This document shows, piece by piece, positions 1 to 7,380 of a stretch of DNA of 10,622 nt (positions are counted from its first letter, which is position 1; each line of letters begins with the position of its first letter). Source of the DNA: Saprospiraceae bacterium (GTDB taxonomy: Bacteria; Bacteroidota; Bacteroidia; Chitinophagales; Saprospiraceae). The stretch covers positions 1 to 10,622 of the forward strand of contig JAGQXA010000466.1 of the NCBI GenBank assembly GCA_020436865.1. The letters are read 5' to 3'. The notes beneath the pieces were generated by a model, which had not been told where the DNA came from, searched no databases, and worked only from the letters and a program-made list of their open reading frames with translations. The position numbers were made by a program, and so were the translations under genes.

Positions 1-24
1 ACGGGGAAAAAAGGCGGTAATGAA

Positions 25-55
25 TTGAATAGCCGTACGAAATATACTAAAATTG
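25..55 (+). promoter_or_regulatory. Weak candidate promoter upstream of the choice-of-anchor B gene
   Basis: TTG at 25-27 is followed after 20 bases by TAAAATTG at 48-55, one mismatch from the Bacteroidota -7 consensus TAnnTTTG. This would place transcription start near 62 and give a leader of about 70 bases containing the palindrome at 94-115. The match is imperfect and the region is AT-rich, so chance is a real possibility. Confidence 0.2.
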
Positions 56-93
56 AGGCGATTGTGATTATTTGAAATGCAAATAGTTCAACG

Positions 94-115
94 GGGAGCG
101 TTCCTGAACGCTCCC
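94..115. repeat. Perfect 9-10 bp palindrome in the leader of the first gene
   Basis: GGGAGCGTT (94-102) and AACGCTCCC (107-115) are exact reverse complements around CCTG; the symmetry extends one further pair, leaving only CT at the centre. It ends 17 bases before the start codon at 133. No T-run follows on the plus strand (AAAAG follows) and none follows on the minus strand, so it is not a classic intrinsic terminator. It resembles a second palindrome at 7381-7400, which shares 12 of 14 bases of its right half. It could be a dispersed palindromic element, a leader hairpin affecting translation, or a protein-binding dyad. Confidence 0.7.
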
Positions 116-132
116 AAAAGTGACTAAAAAAA

Positions 133-2169
133 ATGAAAAGAAGCTACCTGCTGACCATTCTGCTCCTATCTGGTTGGGCCCTTTCCGCCCAGCAAAGCTG
201 GAATATGACCGAGCTGGCCAATTGGGACGACGACAACCTGCCAAGCACCTTTTCGAATACCTTCAACGACTGCTGGGGCTGGGTGGATTGCGACGGGCGG
301 GAATATGCGCTTGTCGGATCCGCCGCCTATGTGCATTTCTTCGACTTGCTCGACCCCTCCCAGCCTCTGGAGGTCGATCGCTTCGCAGGGGGAGCGACGA
401 CCACCTGGCGCGATCTCAAAACTTATCGCGACCGGGCCTATACAGTATGCGACAACTGCAACGAAGGCCTGCAGATCTTCGATCTGAGTACGCTTCCCGA
501 TACGGTGGTCAAGATCGACCAAACCACTGCTTTCTTCGGACGGTCGCACAACATCTTCATCGATGAAGGGCAGGGCCGGCTTTATGCGGCCGGCACCGAC
601 TCGGCCTTTTTCGGGCTCGTGATCCTCGATCTGCAAGCCGATCCGGATCAGCCGGTGCGACTGGCCAACGTGAGCCTGGCCGGGGGCTACGTGCACGACC
701 TGTACGTGCGCGACCACATCGCCTACTGCAATCACGGCAACAACGGCCTGGTCGTCTACGACCTGAGCGATCCGGGCAATCCCATCGTACTGGGCAGCCT
801 GACCTCCTATCCGGAAAGCGGCTACAACCACAGCTGCTGGCTCCACGACGATGGCGTGCGTTTTGTCTTTGCCGACGAATCCTTCGGCCGGGCCGTCAAA
901 CTGGCCGACGTGAGCGATCTGACCGACATCCAGATCACCGACATCTTCCGCTCGGTGCTGCTGGCGCCGGCCGACAGTTCGAGCATTCCGCATAACCCGC
1001 TGATCCGCGGCGATCTGGTGTTCATTTCCTACTACCACGACGGAGTGGAGGTCTTCGACCTGTCCGATCCCGATTCGGTCGTTAAGGTGGCCTACTACGA
1101 CACCGAGCCCAACAATACCATGTACAACGGCTTTACGGGCTGCTGGGGCGTTTACCCCTTCCTGCCGTCCGGTCACATTATCGCTTCCGACATGAACAAT
1201 GGCCTGTTCATTCTGTCGGTCGATGGGATCGAGTTGGCCGACGTCGACGTGCCGCTCACGCCCTCCTCTGCCCTGACCCTCTCGGGTTCTCCCGACCTAT
1301 GCGAAGGCGACAGCCTGCAGATCCAGGCTTCTGAAGCAGCCGACGCCTACGCCTGGTACGACAACGGCGTTCTGTTGGGCCAGGAGGGTTCTTCGATCAC
1401 GGTGTCCGCCGCCGGCCAGTATCACGCACAGATCAGCGACCAGTACTGCCCGGGGTATTCCGATACCGTATTGGTGACCATTCTGCCGATCCCCGAAGCG
1501 CAGTTTACCGCTGCGAGTGCGGAAGCCTGTAGTGGGGAGACTATCTTGCTGATGGCCGTACCCGGCGCCGACAGCTACCAGTGGTATCTCGACGACGAGC
1601 CCATCCCCGGCGCCGATCAGCCGACCTTCGAGGCGAACGCCAGCGGCGACTATCAGGTGGAAGTAAGCATGATGGGCTGCAGTTCCCTGAGCGAAGCGGC
1701 CGGACTCACCTTTTTCCCGGTCGTCGTTCCTACGATCGATCAGGTCGATCTGCTGTTGATCGCCTCGAACGGCCTGTTCTATCAATGGTATCTCGACGGC
1801 GAGCCCATCCCCGGCGCGGAAGGCAACAGCTGGAATGCCACCGAATCCGGCTTCTACCAGGTAGCCGTCACGGATGCGAACGGTTGCACCGCCCTTTCGG
1901 AAATGATCGAGGTGGTCATCAATGGAGTGGAAGAATTCGCTGCGCCCGTTTGGCAGGTCTTCCCGAATCCGGCAAAAAGCGGAGAGGCGATCCGGCTATC
2001 CGGGCCGGCCGCCACGGTCGCCGTTTTCAGCGCAGACGGTCGCCTCCTGCAAGAAGAAAACGGTTGGGAGCAGGGCGAATGGAAGATCGGCCCTTTGCCG
2101 GCAGGCTGGTACACCCTCCGGCTGCAGAACGAGCAGGCGGTAGAGGTCGTCCGGATAGTCGTGCAATAG
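133..2169 (+). CDS. Choice-of-anchor B family protein with Ig-like modules and T9SS sorting domain
   Basis: This 678-residue protein is predicted to be secreted or attached to the cell surface. Residues 1-19 form a signal peptide (basic MKR, leucine-rich core, ALSA before Gln20). Residues about 45-365 match the choice-of-anchor B / LVIVD-repeat beta-propeller pattern, with NDCWGW, GREYALVG, WRDLKTY, GLQIFDLS, SHNIFIDE, YVHDLYV and NGLVVYDLSDPGNP. Three Ig-like modules follow (about 380-450, 452-527, 530-597), each with an AWY or QWY tryptophan strand and a later GxYxxxxS/T strand. Residues 605-678 are a type A T9SS C-terminal signal with VFPNPAKSGE, a GRLLQE turn and LPAGWYTLRL. The partner or substrate is unknown. 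The ATG at 133 is chosen because it begins the signal peptide directly after an A-run (CTAAAAAAA), the usual Bacteroidota context. The function of the propeller family is not established; the domain assignment is from recognition. Confidence 0.9.
   Translation: MKRSYLLTILLLSGWALSAQQSWNMTELANWDDDNLPSTFSNTFNDCWGWVDCDGREYALVGSAAYVHFFDLLDPSQPLEVDRFAGGATTTWRDLKTYRDRAYTVCDNCNEGLQIFDLSTLPDTVVKIDQTTAFFGRSHNIFIDEGQGRLYAAGTDSAFFGLVILDLQADPDQPVRLANVSLAGGYVHDLYVRDHIAYCNHGNNGLVVYDLSDPGNPIVLGSLTSYPESGYNHSCWLHDDGVRFVFADESFGRAVKLADVSDLTDIQITDIFRSVLLAPADSSSIPHNPLIRGDLVFISYYHDGVEVFDLSDPDSVVKVAYYDTEPNNTMYNGFTGCWGVYPFLPSGHIIASDMNNGLFILSVDGIELADVDVPLTPSSALTLSGSPDLCEGDSLQIQASEAADAYAWYDNGVLLGQEGSSITVSAAGQYHAQISDQYCPGYSDTVLVTILPIPEAQFTAASAEACSGETILLMAVPGADSYQWYLDDEPIPGADQPTFEANASGDYQVEVSMMGCSSLSEAAGLTFFPVVVPTIDQVDLLLIASNGLFYQWYLDGEPIPGAEGNSWNATESGFYQVAVTDANGCTALSEMIEVVINGVEEFAAPVWQVFPNPAKSGEAIRLSGPAATVAVFSADGRLLQEENGWEQGEWKIGPLPAGWYTLRLQNEQAVEVVRIVVQ
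1579..1614 (+). repeat. Intragenic 36-base near-duplicate, copy 1
   Basis: This segment encodes QWYLDDEPIPGA in the second Ig-like module. It matches 1783-1818 (QWYLDGEPIPGA, third module) at 33 of 36 positions, including silent sites. That is much higher than between the rest of the two modules and suggests recent duplication or gene conversion. Confidence 0.8.
1783..1818 (+). repeat. Intragenic 36-base near-duplicate, copy 2
   Basis: This is the partner of 1579-1614, with three mismatches. It lies in the third Ig-like module, which lacks the first cysteine found in modules one and two. Confidence 0.8.
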
Positions 2170-2172
2170 GCT

Positions 2173-3357
2173 CTAATCCTTCAACTTGAGCTCGAAGCGA
2201 TCGTGATCGAACTCGATATCGAGTTGGTGGCGTTCGCGCAGCCAGCGGGTCAGCCCTTCGCCCAGGAATTCCTCGCGCCAGCCCCCGTCGAGCGACGGGT
2301 GATAGCTATCGGGGTCTTCGCCCTTGAGTTCCTTCAGCACGTTGCGCGGCAGCACGATGGCCGGCGAGATCTGTTCCTGCAGGCATTTGTAGCGCACGAG
2401 CAGATGCAGCATTTCTACGACCAGATCTTGCTCCTGGTCTTCCCCATGGTCCTGGGGGATCTGTGCCAGAATGGCCTTTTCTTCTGCGGTAGGCGGGGCC
2501 TTGTACATCTCTTCGAACCTGGCGCCATGCTTCTGTACGAGCTTGTCGGGCAAACGCCGGTTGCCGCGCAGGGCGTTGACGCCCGAACGGATCGACCGGA
2601 CGATCTGAGAGATCAGCCGGCTGGGCAGGATCATCTCCCTCGAGTAGTCGAGCCGCCGGGCCTCTTCCGTGCGCCAGGCCAGCAGGCGAACCAGGAACAA
2701 CTGCTCCTTGGTCTTGAGGTTGCGGATGAGCTTGCTGTTCAGGGCTTCGCGGTTGGGGTCCTTGGCGTAGTATTCCGGGCGCTCCATTTCGGCGAACTCT
2801 TCGCGCGCCCAATGTAAGCGGCCCTGTTTTTCCAGCTTTCGGGTAAGCCTTTCGACCAACTCCGGCAGGTATCGCACATCATCGATGGCATAGCTGAGCT
2901 GCTGCGGACTGAACGGGCGCGATTCCCAGTCGGTCACGGCGTAGCCTTTGCCGAGCCGGACGTTCAGTTCGCTCTCTACCAGACGCGCAAAGGAAATGGG
3001 GTATTTATAGCCCAAAAAGCCGGCCGCGACCTGCGTGTCGAAGGTATTTTGAGGGATAAGCCCGAACTGGGTATGCAGCAGGCGGTAGTCGTTCTCGCCC
3101 GCATGGGTCACTTTCTGAATGGCCGGATCGGCCAGCAGGTCGAGCAAAGGGCGCAGGTCTTTGACCTTCAGCGGATCGATCAGATAAGTGCCCTGCTCGG
3201 ATATGACCTGAACCAGGCACAACAAGGTCTGGAAACGTTTTTCGCCGACAAACTCGGTATCGAAGCACAAGCGGCTGACGTTCTTGTTTTGCCGGTGGAA
3301 ATCCTCAAGCGCGGCACTGGTTTCAATGAGGGTGTAGGCCTGTGTGTTGGAAGACAT
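2173..3357 (-). CDS. rnd: Ribonuclease D (DEDDy 3'-5' exoribonuclease with HRDC domain)
   Basis: This 394-residue protein has the usual length and order of RNase D, a cytoplasmic enzyme that trims 3' ends of tRNA precursors and other stable RNAs. The exonuclease domain covers about residues 7-185. Exo I is FDTEF with D33 and E35. Exo II is HAGENDYRLL with D90, followed by the conserved FDTQ (D107). Exo III is YAIDDVRYL with Y156 and D160. The Tyr four residues before the last Asp makes it a DEDDy enzyme, so all catalytic residues are present. Residues about 210-290 (LIRNLKTKEQLFLVRLLAWR onward) fit the helical HRDC nucleic-acid-binding domain, and the rest is the helical C-terminal region. 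The ATG at 3357 gives a complete N-terminus with no extra extension. The gene converges on the T9SS cargo gene, with only 3 bases between the stop codons. Confidence 0.93.
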   Translation of the reverse strand: MSSNTQAYTLIETSAALEDFHRQNKNVSRLCFDTEFVGEKRFQTLLCLVQVISEQGTYLIDPLKVKDLRPLLDLLADPAIQKVTHAGENDYRLLHTQFGLIPQNTFDTQVAAGFLGYKYPISFARLVESELNVRLGKGYAVTDWESRPFSPQQLSYAIDDVRYLPELVERLTRKLEKQGRLHWAREEFAEMERPEYYAKDPNREALNSKLIRNLKTKEQLFLVRLLAWRTEEARRLDYSREMILPSRLISQIVRSIRSGVNALRGNRRLPDKLVQKHGARFEEMYKAPPTAEEKAILAQIPQDHGEDQEQDLVVEMLHLLVRYKCLQEQISPAIVLPRNVLKELKGEDPDSYHPSLDGGWREEFLGEGLTRWLRERHQLDIEFDHDRFELKLKD

Positions 3358-3409
3358 GAATACGTTCTTGGTTTGCGATTCGGGTGTTCGGCCGACTCGG
3401 ATGAAAGGG

Positions 3410-3417
3410 CAAAAATA
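3410..3417 (-). promoter_or_regulatory. Candidate -7 promoter box for rnd
   Basis: Read on the minus strand, this is TATTTTTG, a full match to the Bacteroidota -7 consensus TAnnTTTG. It lies 53-60 bases upstream of the rnd start codon and would give a leader of about 45 bases. No TTG lies at the expected distance for a -33 element; the nearest candidate is about 30 bases away. Only the -7 half is therefore supported. Confidence 0.4.
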
Positions 3418-3537
3418 GAAAAATCTGCTTACACCGGTACACTAACCCAACCATTGCCGGGCAGCAGGCATCTTTACGGGAGGCTCCGCGCTGCAAAAAG
3501 ATAACCGCATGCCCGATTAACTTCCGCCTACCCGTAC

Positions 3538-3565
3538 TTGTTCCCATCAAGAGGGCGTATATTTG
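3538..3565 (+). promoter_or_regulatory. Bacteroidota-type promoter for the AsmA-family gene
   Basis: TTG at 3538-3540 (-33) and TATATTTG at 3558-3565 (-7, full match to TAnnTTTG) are separated by 17 bases, close to the spacing reported for Flavobacterium-type promoters. Transcription would start near 3572, leaving a leader of about 29 bases before the ATG at 3601. No Shine-Dalgarno site is visible in that leader, as expected for this phylum. The 243-base gap between the two divergent genes (3358-3600) holds this promoter and the rnd promoter; I saw nothing else convincing in it. Confidence 0.55.
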
Positions 3566-3600
3566 TTAGCCTTCCACCTTATTGATCCAAATCACCGACC

Positions 3601-6600
3601 ATGAAAATCCGCAAGATCGTCAAACGCCTTTTTCTGACCGTCTTTCTCCTGCTCGTCCTCTTAGTCGGAGCGCTCTTCGCGATCCCCTATTTCTTCAAAG
3701 ACGAGGTGCTGGCCACCGTGCGCGAAGAACTCAACGCCAATCTGAACGCCACCGTCGATTTCAAGGACGTACACCTGTCGCTGATCCGCGACTTCCCGCG
3801 ACTTTGCCTGCAACTGCAGGACTTTTCGGTCATGGGCATCGAGCCGTTCGAAGGGGTCGAACTCGTGAGCGGCGAAACCTTCGAAGTGGCGCTCAACATC
3901 ATGTCGGTGATCAAGGCCGACCGGCCCATCGAGGTCCATTCCATCCACCTGGAAGCCCCCCGGGTGCACGTGCTGGTACTCGAAAACGGCCAGGCAAATT
4001 ACGATATCGCCAAACCCACGCCCGAACCGACCACCGAGGAGGCCATGCCGCCCCTGCAGGTCGAACTGGCGAGCTACAGCCTCGCTAACGGCCGGCTGAT
4101 CTACGACGACCGCGTGCAAGGCATGTATGTGGAGGCTTTAGGACTCGATCATTCCGGCAAAGGCGACTTTACCCTCGAAGTCTACGACTTCTCCACCCTC
4201 ACCGCCATCGACTCGCTCACCGTCGAGTCGGGCGGGATCCGCTATTTGAGAAATGCAGCCGTCGACCTCGACGCCACCCTACAGGCGGATCTGCCGAATA
4301 TGAAGTTTACGCTGAAGGAAAACGCCCTGCAGGTCAATGCCCTGCAGCTGGAAGCCGACGGCTTCATCGCAATGCCCACCGAGGCCATCGAAATGGACCT
4401 CTCCTTCCATGCCCCGAAGAGCGACTTCCGGCAATTGCTATCCCTCATTCCCAATGCCTACATCGCCGGTTACGAGCAGGTGAAGGTCGACGGCCGCTTC
4501 GAACTGGCCGGCAACGTCAAAGGCGTCTATGAGGGCGACCGGTACCCGGCCTTCGAACTGAAGGCGTTGATCGAGAACGGCGCCGTGCAGTATCCAGACC
4601 TGCCGATGGGGCTGGGCGACATCCAGACGAACATCCAGGTGAGCAGTCCGCAAGGCGACCTCGACCGGATGGTCATCGACATACCGACCTTCCGGCTGCG
4701 CGTCGGCGACAATCCGATCTCCGGGCGCTTCGCCCTGCGCACGCCCCTGTCCGACCCCGACATGGATACCGAGATCAAAGGCACGCTCGACCTCGAACAA
4801 CTGGCCAGAGCCTTCCCCATGGAAGGGATCGAAACCCTGGCCGGGATCATCCGGGCCGACATCGAGATCAAAACCCGGATGTCGACCATCGACCGCGGCG
4901 ACTACGAAGCCGTCAACATGCGGGGCGAGCTCGACATGCAAAACATCCGCTACGCGGCCGCCCCCTACCCCGCTATGAATTTCCAGTCGATCCAGGTGGC
5001 CTTCACCCCGCAACGGGTCGAACTCAACCGCTTCGACGCCCAACTCGGCAAGAGCGACCTGAAAGCCAGCGGCGCCATCGACAACGTGCTGGCCTATTTT
5101 ACGCCGAACAAGACCATGACCGGCCAACTTTCGGTGCAGTCGAACTACTTCAACGCCGACGAGTGGATGGAAGAAACGGCGGCCAGTTCGACCGCCGCCG
5201 CCCAGCCCATGGGCGCCAGTCCGGAAAGCGTGGAAGCTCCTTTCGACCGCTTCGATTTCGCCCTCGACGCCCAGCTCGGCAAGATCGACTACGACGTGTA
5301 CACCCTGACCAATACCTCGGCCTCCGGAAGATTCACCCCTAACCGCATGACCCTCAGCAGTATGGCTACGCAACTGGGCGCAAGCGACCTGCGCGGCAGC
5401 GGGGAGATCACCGGCGTATGGGACTACCTCTTCGACAACGGAACTTTGGGCGGCCAATTACAGGTCGCTTCCAACACTTTCGACCTCAATCCGTTCATGG
5501 TGGCCACCGAACCTGCCACGAGCACTCAGGAACCGACCGCCTATGAGCCGGTACTCATCCCCGGCAACATCGATATGCAGATCGACGCCCGGGTGGATCG
5601 CCTGTTATACCCCGGACTCGAACTGCGCGACCTCGTCGGCAGTTTGGTGATCGCCGACCAGGAAGTGATGATCGAATCGCTCAGGGCCAAGGGCCTCGAC
5701 GGCGACATCGCTCTCAGCGGCTCCTATAACACGCAGCAGCCCGATAAACCGGCTTTCACCTTCAAATACGATCTGAGCAAGCTCGACTTTCAGAAGGCGT
5801 TCCAGGCCTTCAATTCCTTCGCTGCCCTGGCGCCGATCGGCAAGTACATCAACGGCAGATTTTCGAGCAGCCTGATCATGGACGGCTTTCTGGGGCAGGA
5901 CATGATGCCGCAGTTCAACAGCCTGAGCGCCGACGGCTTCCTCGCGACGATCAACGCCTATGTGCAGGGGTTCCCGCCGCTGAATGCCGTGGGCGAAAAG
6001 CTCAACCTCGACTATCTCAAGAACCTGAACCTGACCGACACCAAGAATTGGTTCGCGGTGAAAGACGGGCAGGTAGAACTGAAGGAATTCGACTACCAGG
6101 TCAAGGACGTCGAGATGAAGATCGGCGGCACGCACGGCATTGCCAGCCAGCAGATGAACTACAACATCCTGGCGCGACTACCGCGTAAGCTGCTCGAACA
6201 GAACCCGGCCGGACAAGCCGCCGCCAGCGGGCTGGCGCAACTCCGCAAGGAGGCCGGCAATATGGGCATCAACCTGGCCGAAAGCGAATACGTCAACGTG
6301 CAGATCAATCTCACCGGCTCGATGACCGACCCGAAGGTCGGCCTTAAGCTACTGGGCGCCGGCGGAGCTTCCCTGGCCGCGTCGGCCAAAGAGGCTCTCA
6401 AAGACGAAGTCGAGGCCGGCAAGGAACAGTTGAAGCAGGAAGCGCAAAAGCAGGTCGACGCCGCCAAAGAACAGGCAAAAGAAGCCGTGACCACGGCCAA
6501 AGATACCATTACCAAGGCCGTGACCGGCAAGGTCGAAGAAACCAAGCAGGAAGTAAAAGAACAATTGAACGAACAGGTCAAAGACCTCGGCAAGGATACG

Positions 6601-6672
6601 AAGGAAGACATCCAGAAGAAACTCGACGACTTCAACCCGCTCAAGAAGAAAAAGAAGAAAGACGGGAATTGA
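3601..6672 (+). CDS. AsmA-family envelope protein
   Basis: This 1023-residue protein has the AsmA layout. A basic N-terminus (MKIRKIVKR) leads into one membrane helix at about residues 10-30, and a very long beta-rich periplasmic part follows. The opening fits the family: a helix then VREELNANLNATVDFKDVHLSLIRDFPRLCLQLQDFSV. AsmA-like proteins (E. coli AsmA, TamB, YhdP) are long repeating-groove proteins implicated in moving phospholipid to the outer membrane; that role is inferred here from the family. A module of about 110 residues repeats with marker strands QLGKSDLKASG (481-491), QLGASDLRGSG (591-601) and GLDGDIALSG (698-707). Residues about 840-925 hold the C-terminal AsmA region. The last 100 residues (about 925-1023) are Lys/Glu/Ala/Gln-rich, predicted helical, and end in six consecutive lysines (KKKKKK) then DGN. 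The gene stands alone, preceded by its own promoter. Confidence 0.88.
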   Translation: MKIRKIVKRLFLTVFLLLVLLVGALFAIPYFFKDEVLATVREELNANLNATVDFKDVHLSLIRDFPRLCLQLQDFSVMGIEPFEGVELVSGETFEVALNIMSVIKADRPIEVHSIHLEAPRVHVLVLENGQANYDIAKPTPEPTTEEAMPPLQVELASYSLANGRLIYDDRVQGMYVEALGLDHSGKGDFTLEVYDFSTLTAIDSLTVESGGIRYLRNAAVDLDATLQADLPNMKFTLKENALQVNALQLEADGFIAMPTEAIEMDLSFHAPKSDFRQLLSLIPNAYIAGYEQVKVDGRFELAGNVKGVYEGDRYPAFELKALIENGAVQYPDLPMGLGDIQTNIQVSSPQGDLDRMVIDIPTFRLRVGDNPISGRFALRTPLSDPDMDTEIKGTLDLEQLARAFPMEGIETLAGIIRADIEIKTRMSTIDRGDYEAVNMRGELDMQNIRYAAAPYPAMNFQSIQVAFTPQRVELNRFDAQLGKSDLKASGAIDNVLAYFTPNKTMTGQLSVQSNYFNADEWMEETAASSTAAAQPMGASPESVEAPFDRFDFALDAQLGKIDYDVYTLTNTSASGRFTPNRMTLSSMATQLGASDLRGSGEITGVWDYLFDNGTLGGQLQVASNTFDLNPFMVATEPATSTQEPTAYEPVLIPGNIDMQIDARVDRLLYPGLELRDLVGSLVIADQEVMIESLRAKGLDGDIALSGSYNTQQPDKPAFTFKYDLSKLDFQKAFQAFNSFAALAPIGKYINGRFSSSLIMDGFLGQDMMPQFNSLSADGFLATINAYVQGFPPLNAVGEKLNLDYLKNLNLTDTKNWFAVKDGQVELKEFDYQVKDVEMKIGGTHGIASQQMNYNILARLPRKLLEQNPAGQAAASGLAQLRKEAGNMGINLAESEYVNVQINLTGSMTDPKVGLKLLGAGGASLAASAKEALKDEVEAGKEQLKQEAQKQVDAAKEQAKEAVTTAKDTITKAVTGKVEETKQEVKEQLNEQVKDLGKDTKEDIQKKLDDFNPLKKKKKKDGN

Positions 6673-6755
6673 CAAGGCTTTTTGCCGGCGCCGATGTCGG
6701 AAGGCACCCGTTCTATTTACTTGAAAGAATGGAAGGAGGAACCAATGCCGAGCCA

Positions 6756-6786
6756 TTGAGGTTTTACCAAGTAATATGTATCTTTT
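6756..6786 (+). promoter_or_regulatory. Weak candidate promoter for the toxin-antitoxin pair
   Basis: TTG at 6756-6758 is followed after 20 bases by TATCTTTT at 6779-6786, one mismatch (last base) from TAnnTTTG. It ends 15 bases before the antitoxin start codon at 6802. The spacing is acceptable but the match is incomplete. The 129-base gap 6673-6801 holds nothing else I can name and shows no clear terminator for the AsmA-family gene. Confidence 0.25.
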
Positions 6787-6801
6787 CCTGAAAATCTATC
6801 A

Positions 6802-6966
6802 ATGACTATCATAATCAAGAAGTCTTCAGATAAAGCTAGCATCCAAGAAATCCTTGGTGCTCTATCCAGTCTCAAAAAGTTCGACGCTTATAAGTATTGT
6901 GGTGTCCTTCAGCTACCAGCCTCTCCCCTAGAGATTCAAAAGGCCTTAAGGGATGAATGGGAGTAA
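6802..6966 (+). CDS. Putative antitoxin of a PIN-domain toxin-antitoxin module
   Basis: This is a 54-residue protein starting MTIIIKKSSDKASIQEIL and ending LEIQKALRDEWE. Its stop at 6964-6966 overlaps the start of the PIN toxin gene (ATG at 6953) by 14 bases, the tight coupling typical of type II antitoxin-toxin pairs. The N-terminal beta-strand with lysines (TIIIKKS) could be a dimerisation or DNA-binding strand. The middle (FDAYKYCGVLQLPASPLEIQ) and the acidic WE end could wrap the toxin. I recall similar small proteins ending in RxEW beside PIN genes in Bacteroidota, but cannot check this here. It is not a recognisable AbrB, ribbon-helix-helix, Phd or MazE antitoxin from sequence alone. 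The role is inferred from size, order and overlap; it might also act as autorepressor of the pair. The gene is clearly more AT-rich than its flanks. Confidence 0.72.
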   Translation: MTIIIKKSSDKASIQEILGALSSLKKFDAYKYCGVLQLPASPLEIQKALRDEWE

Positions 6967-7324
6967 CTTAGTTATTGACACCAACATCGCACTTTATCTC
7001 TTTAACGGGGATGAGACCATTGCGGAATTGCTGAATGGAAGAAATATTTATATATCTTTCATTACAGAGCTTGAATTGCTAGGTTTTCATGGGATAACCA
7101 ATGAGCAGAAGGCTATTGCAAAGGAGTTTATCGAAGCCTGCATAGTCATCGATCTTAATGAGCCCATAAAAAGACTCACTATAGACATTAGGGCCGAATA
7201 CAACCTAAAGATTCCTGATGCTATTATTGCTGCGTCTTCGTTATATCTCAACCTACCATTAATTTCTGCAGACAAGGTATTTGAAAAAGTATCAGCGCTT
7301 CAATTTCTGAAATATGAGCTTTAG
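6953..7324 (+). CDS. PIN-domain toxin (VapC-like ribonuclease)
   Basis: This 123-residue protein is a complete PIN domain of the usual VapC length. The acidic Mg2+-binding residues are in place: D9 in VIDTNIALYLF, E41 in ISFITELELLG, D89 in IPDAIIAAS and D107 in ISADKVF. VapC toxins cut RNA, often tRNA or rRNA, and are held inactive by the partner antitoxin; the target here cannot be predicted. The ATG at 6953 lies inside the antitoxin gene and begins two to six residues before the usual VIDTN strand, so it is the natural start, translated by coupling. Hand counts of several lines give about 32-38% GC for the pair against about 53-67% in neighbouring genes, pointing to horizontal acquisition. 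The gene looks intact. It could be named vapC, but the subfamily is not certain. Confidence 0.9.
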   Translation: MNGSNLVIDTNIALYLFNGDETIAELLNGRNIYISFITELELLGFHGITNEQKAIAKEFIEACIVIDLNEPIKRLTIDIRAEYNLKIPDAIIAASSLYLNLPLISADKVFEKVSALQFLKYEL

Positions 7325-7350
7325 AAAACCTTGATGTCAACCCCGATGCC

Positions 7351-7368
7351 ATAAGCCTCCAGACTTAC
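7351..7368. repeat. Imperfect dyad sharing a core with the palindrome at 7381
   Basis: TAAGCCT (7352-7358) and AGACTTA (7361-7367) pair at 6 of 7 positions around CC. The core CTCCAGAC (7357-7364) recurs exactly at 7386-7393 inside the next palindrome, 29 bases on. The minus-strand reading of the same bases can encode a short barrel-like C-terminus, so the dyad may be partly accidental. Confidence 0.4.
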
Positions 7369-7380
7369 GCCCCTCCATCT

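Noticed and set aside
166..1176. 336-codon minus-strand frame opposite the choice-of-anchor B gene
   Set aside because: The composition (Val, His, Gly, Gln, Asp repeats) is that of an antisense shadow, and the opposite strand encodes a well-supported secreted protein.
3323..3550. 75-codon minus-strand frame overlapping the start of rnd
   Set aside because: No recognisable features, wrong frame relative to rnd, and it covers the promoter region.
6745..6759. ATG preceded by a Shine-Dalgarno-like GGAAGGAGG at 6731-6739
   Set aside because: It opens a frame of only four codons (MPSH then stop), and Bacteroidota rarely depend on such sites. A leader peptide cannot be excluded but has no other support.
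6673..6801. Searched for terminal repeats or target-site duplications bounding the AT-rich toxin-antitoxin island
   Set aside because: No matching direct or inverted repeats at the two edges (6673-6801 and 7325-7380) were seen, so no mobile element is claimed.
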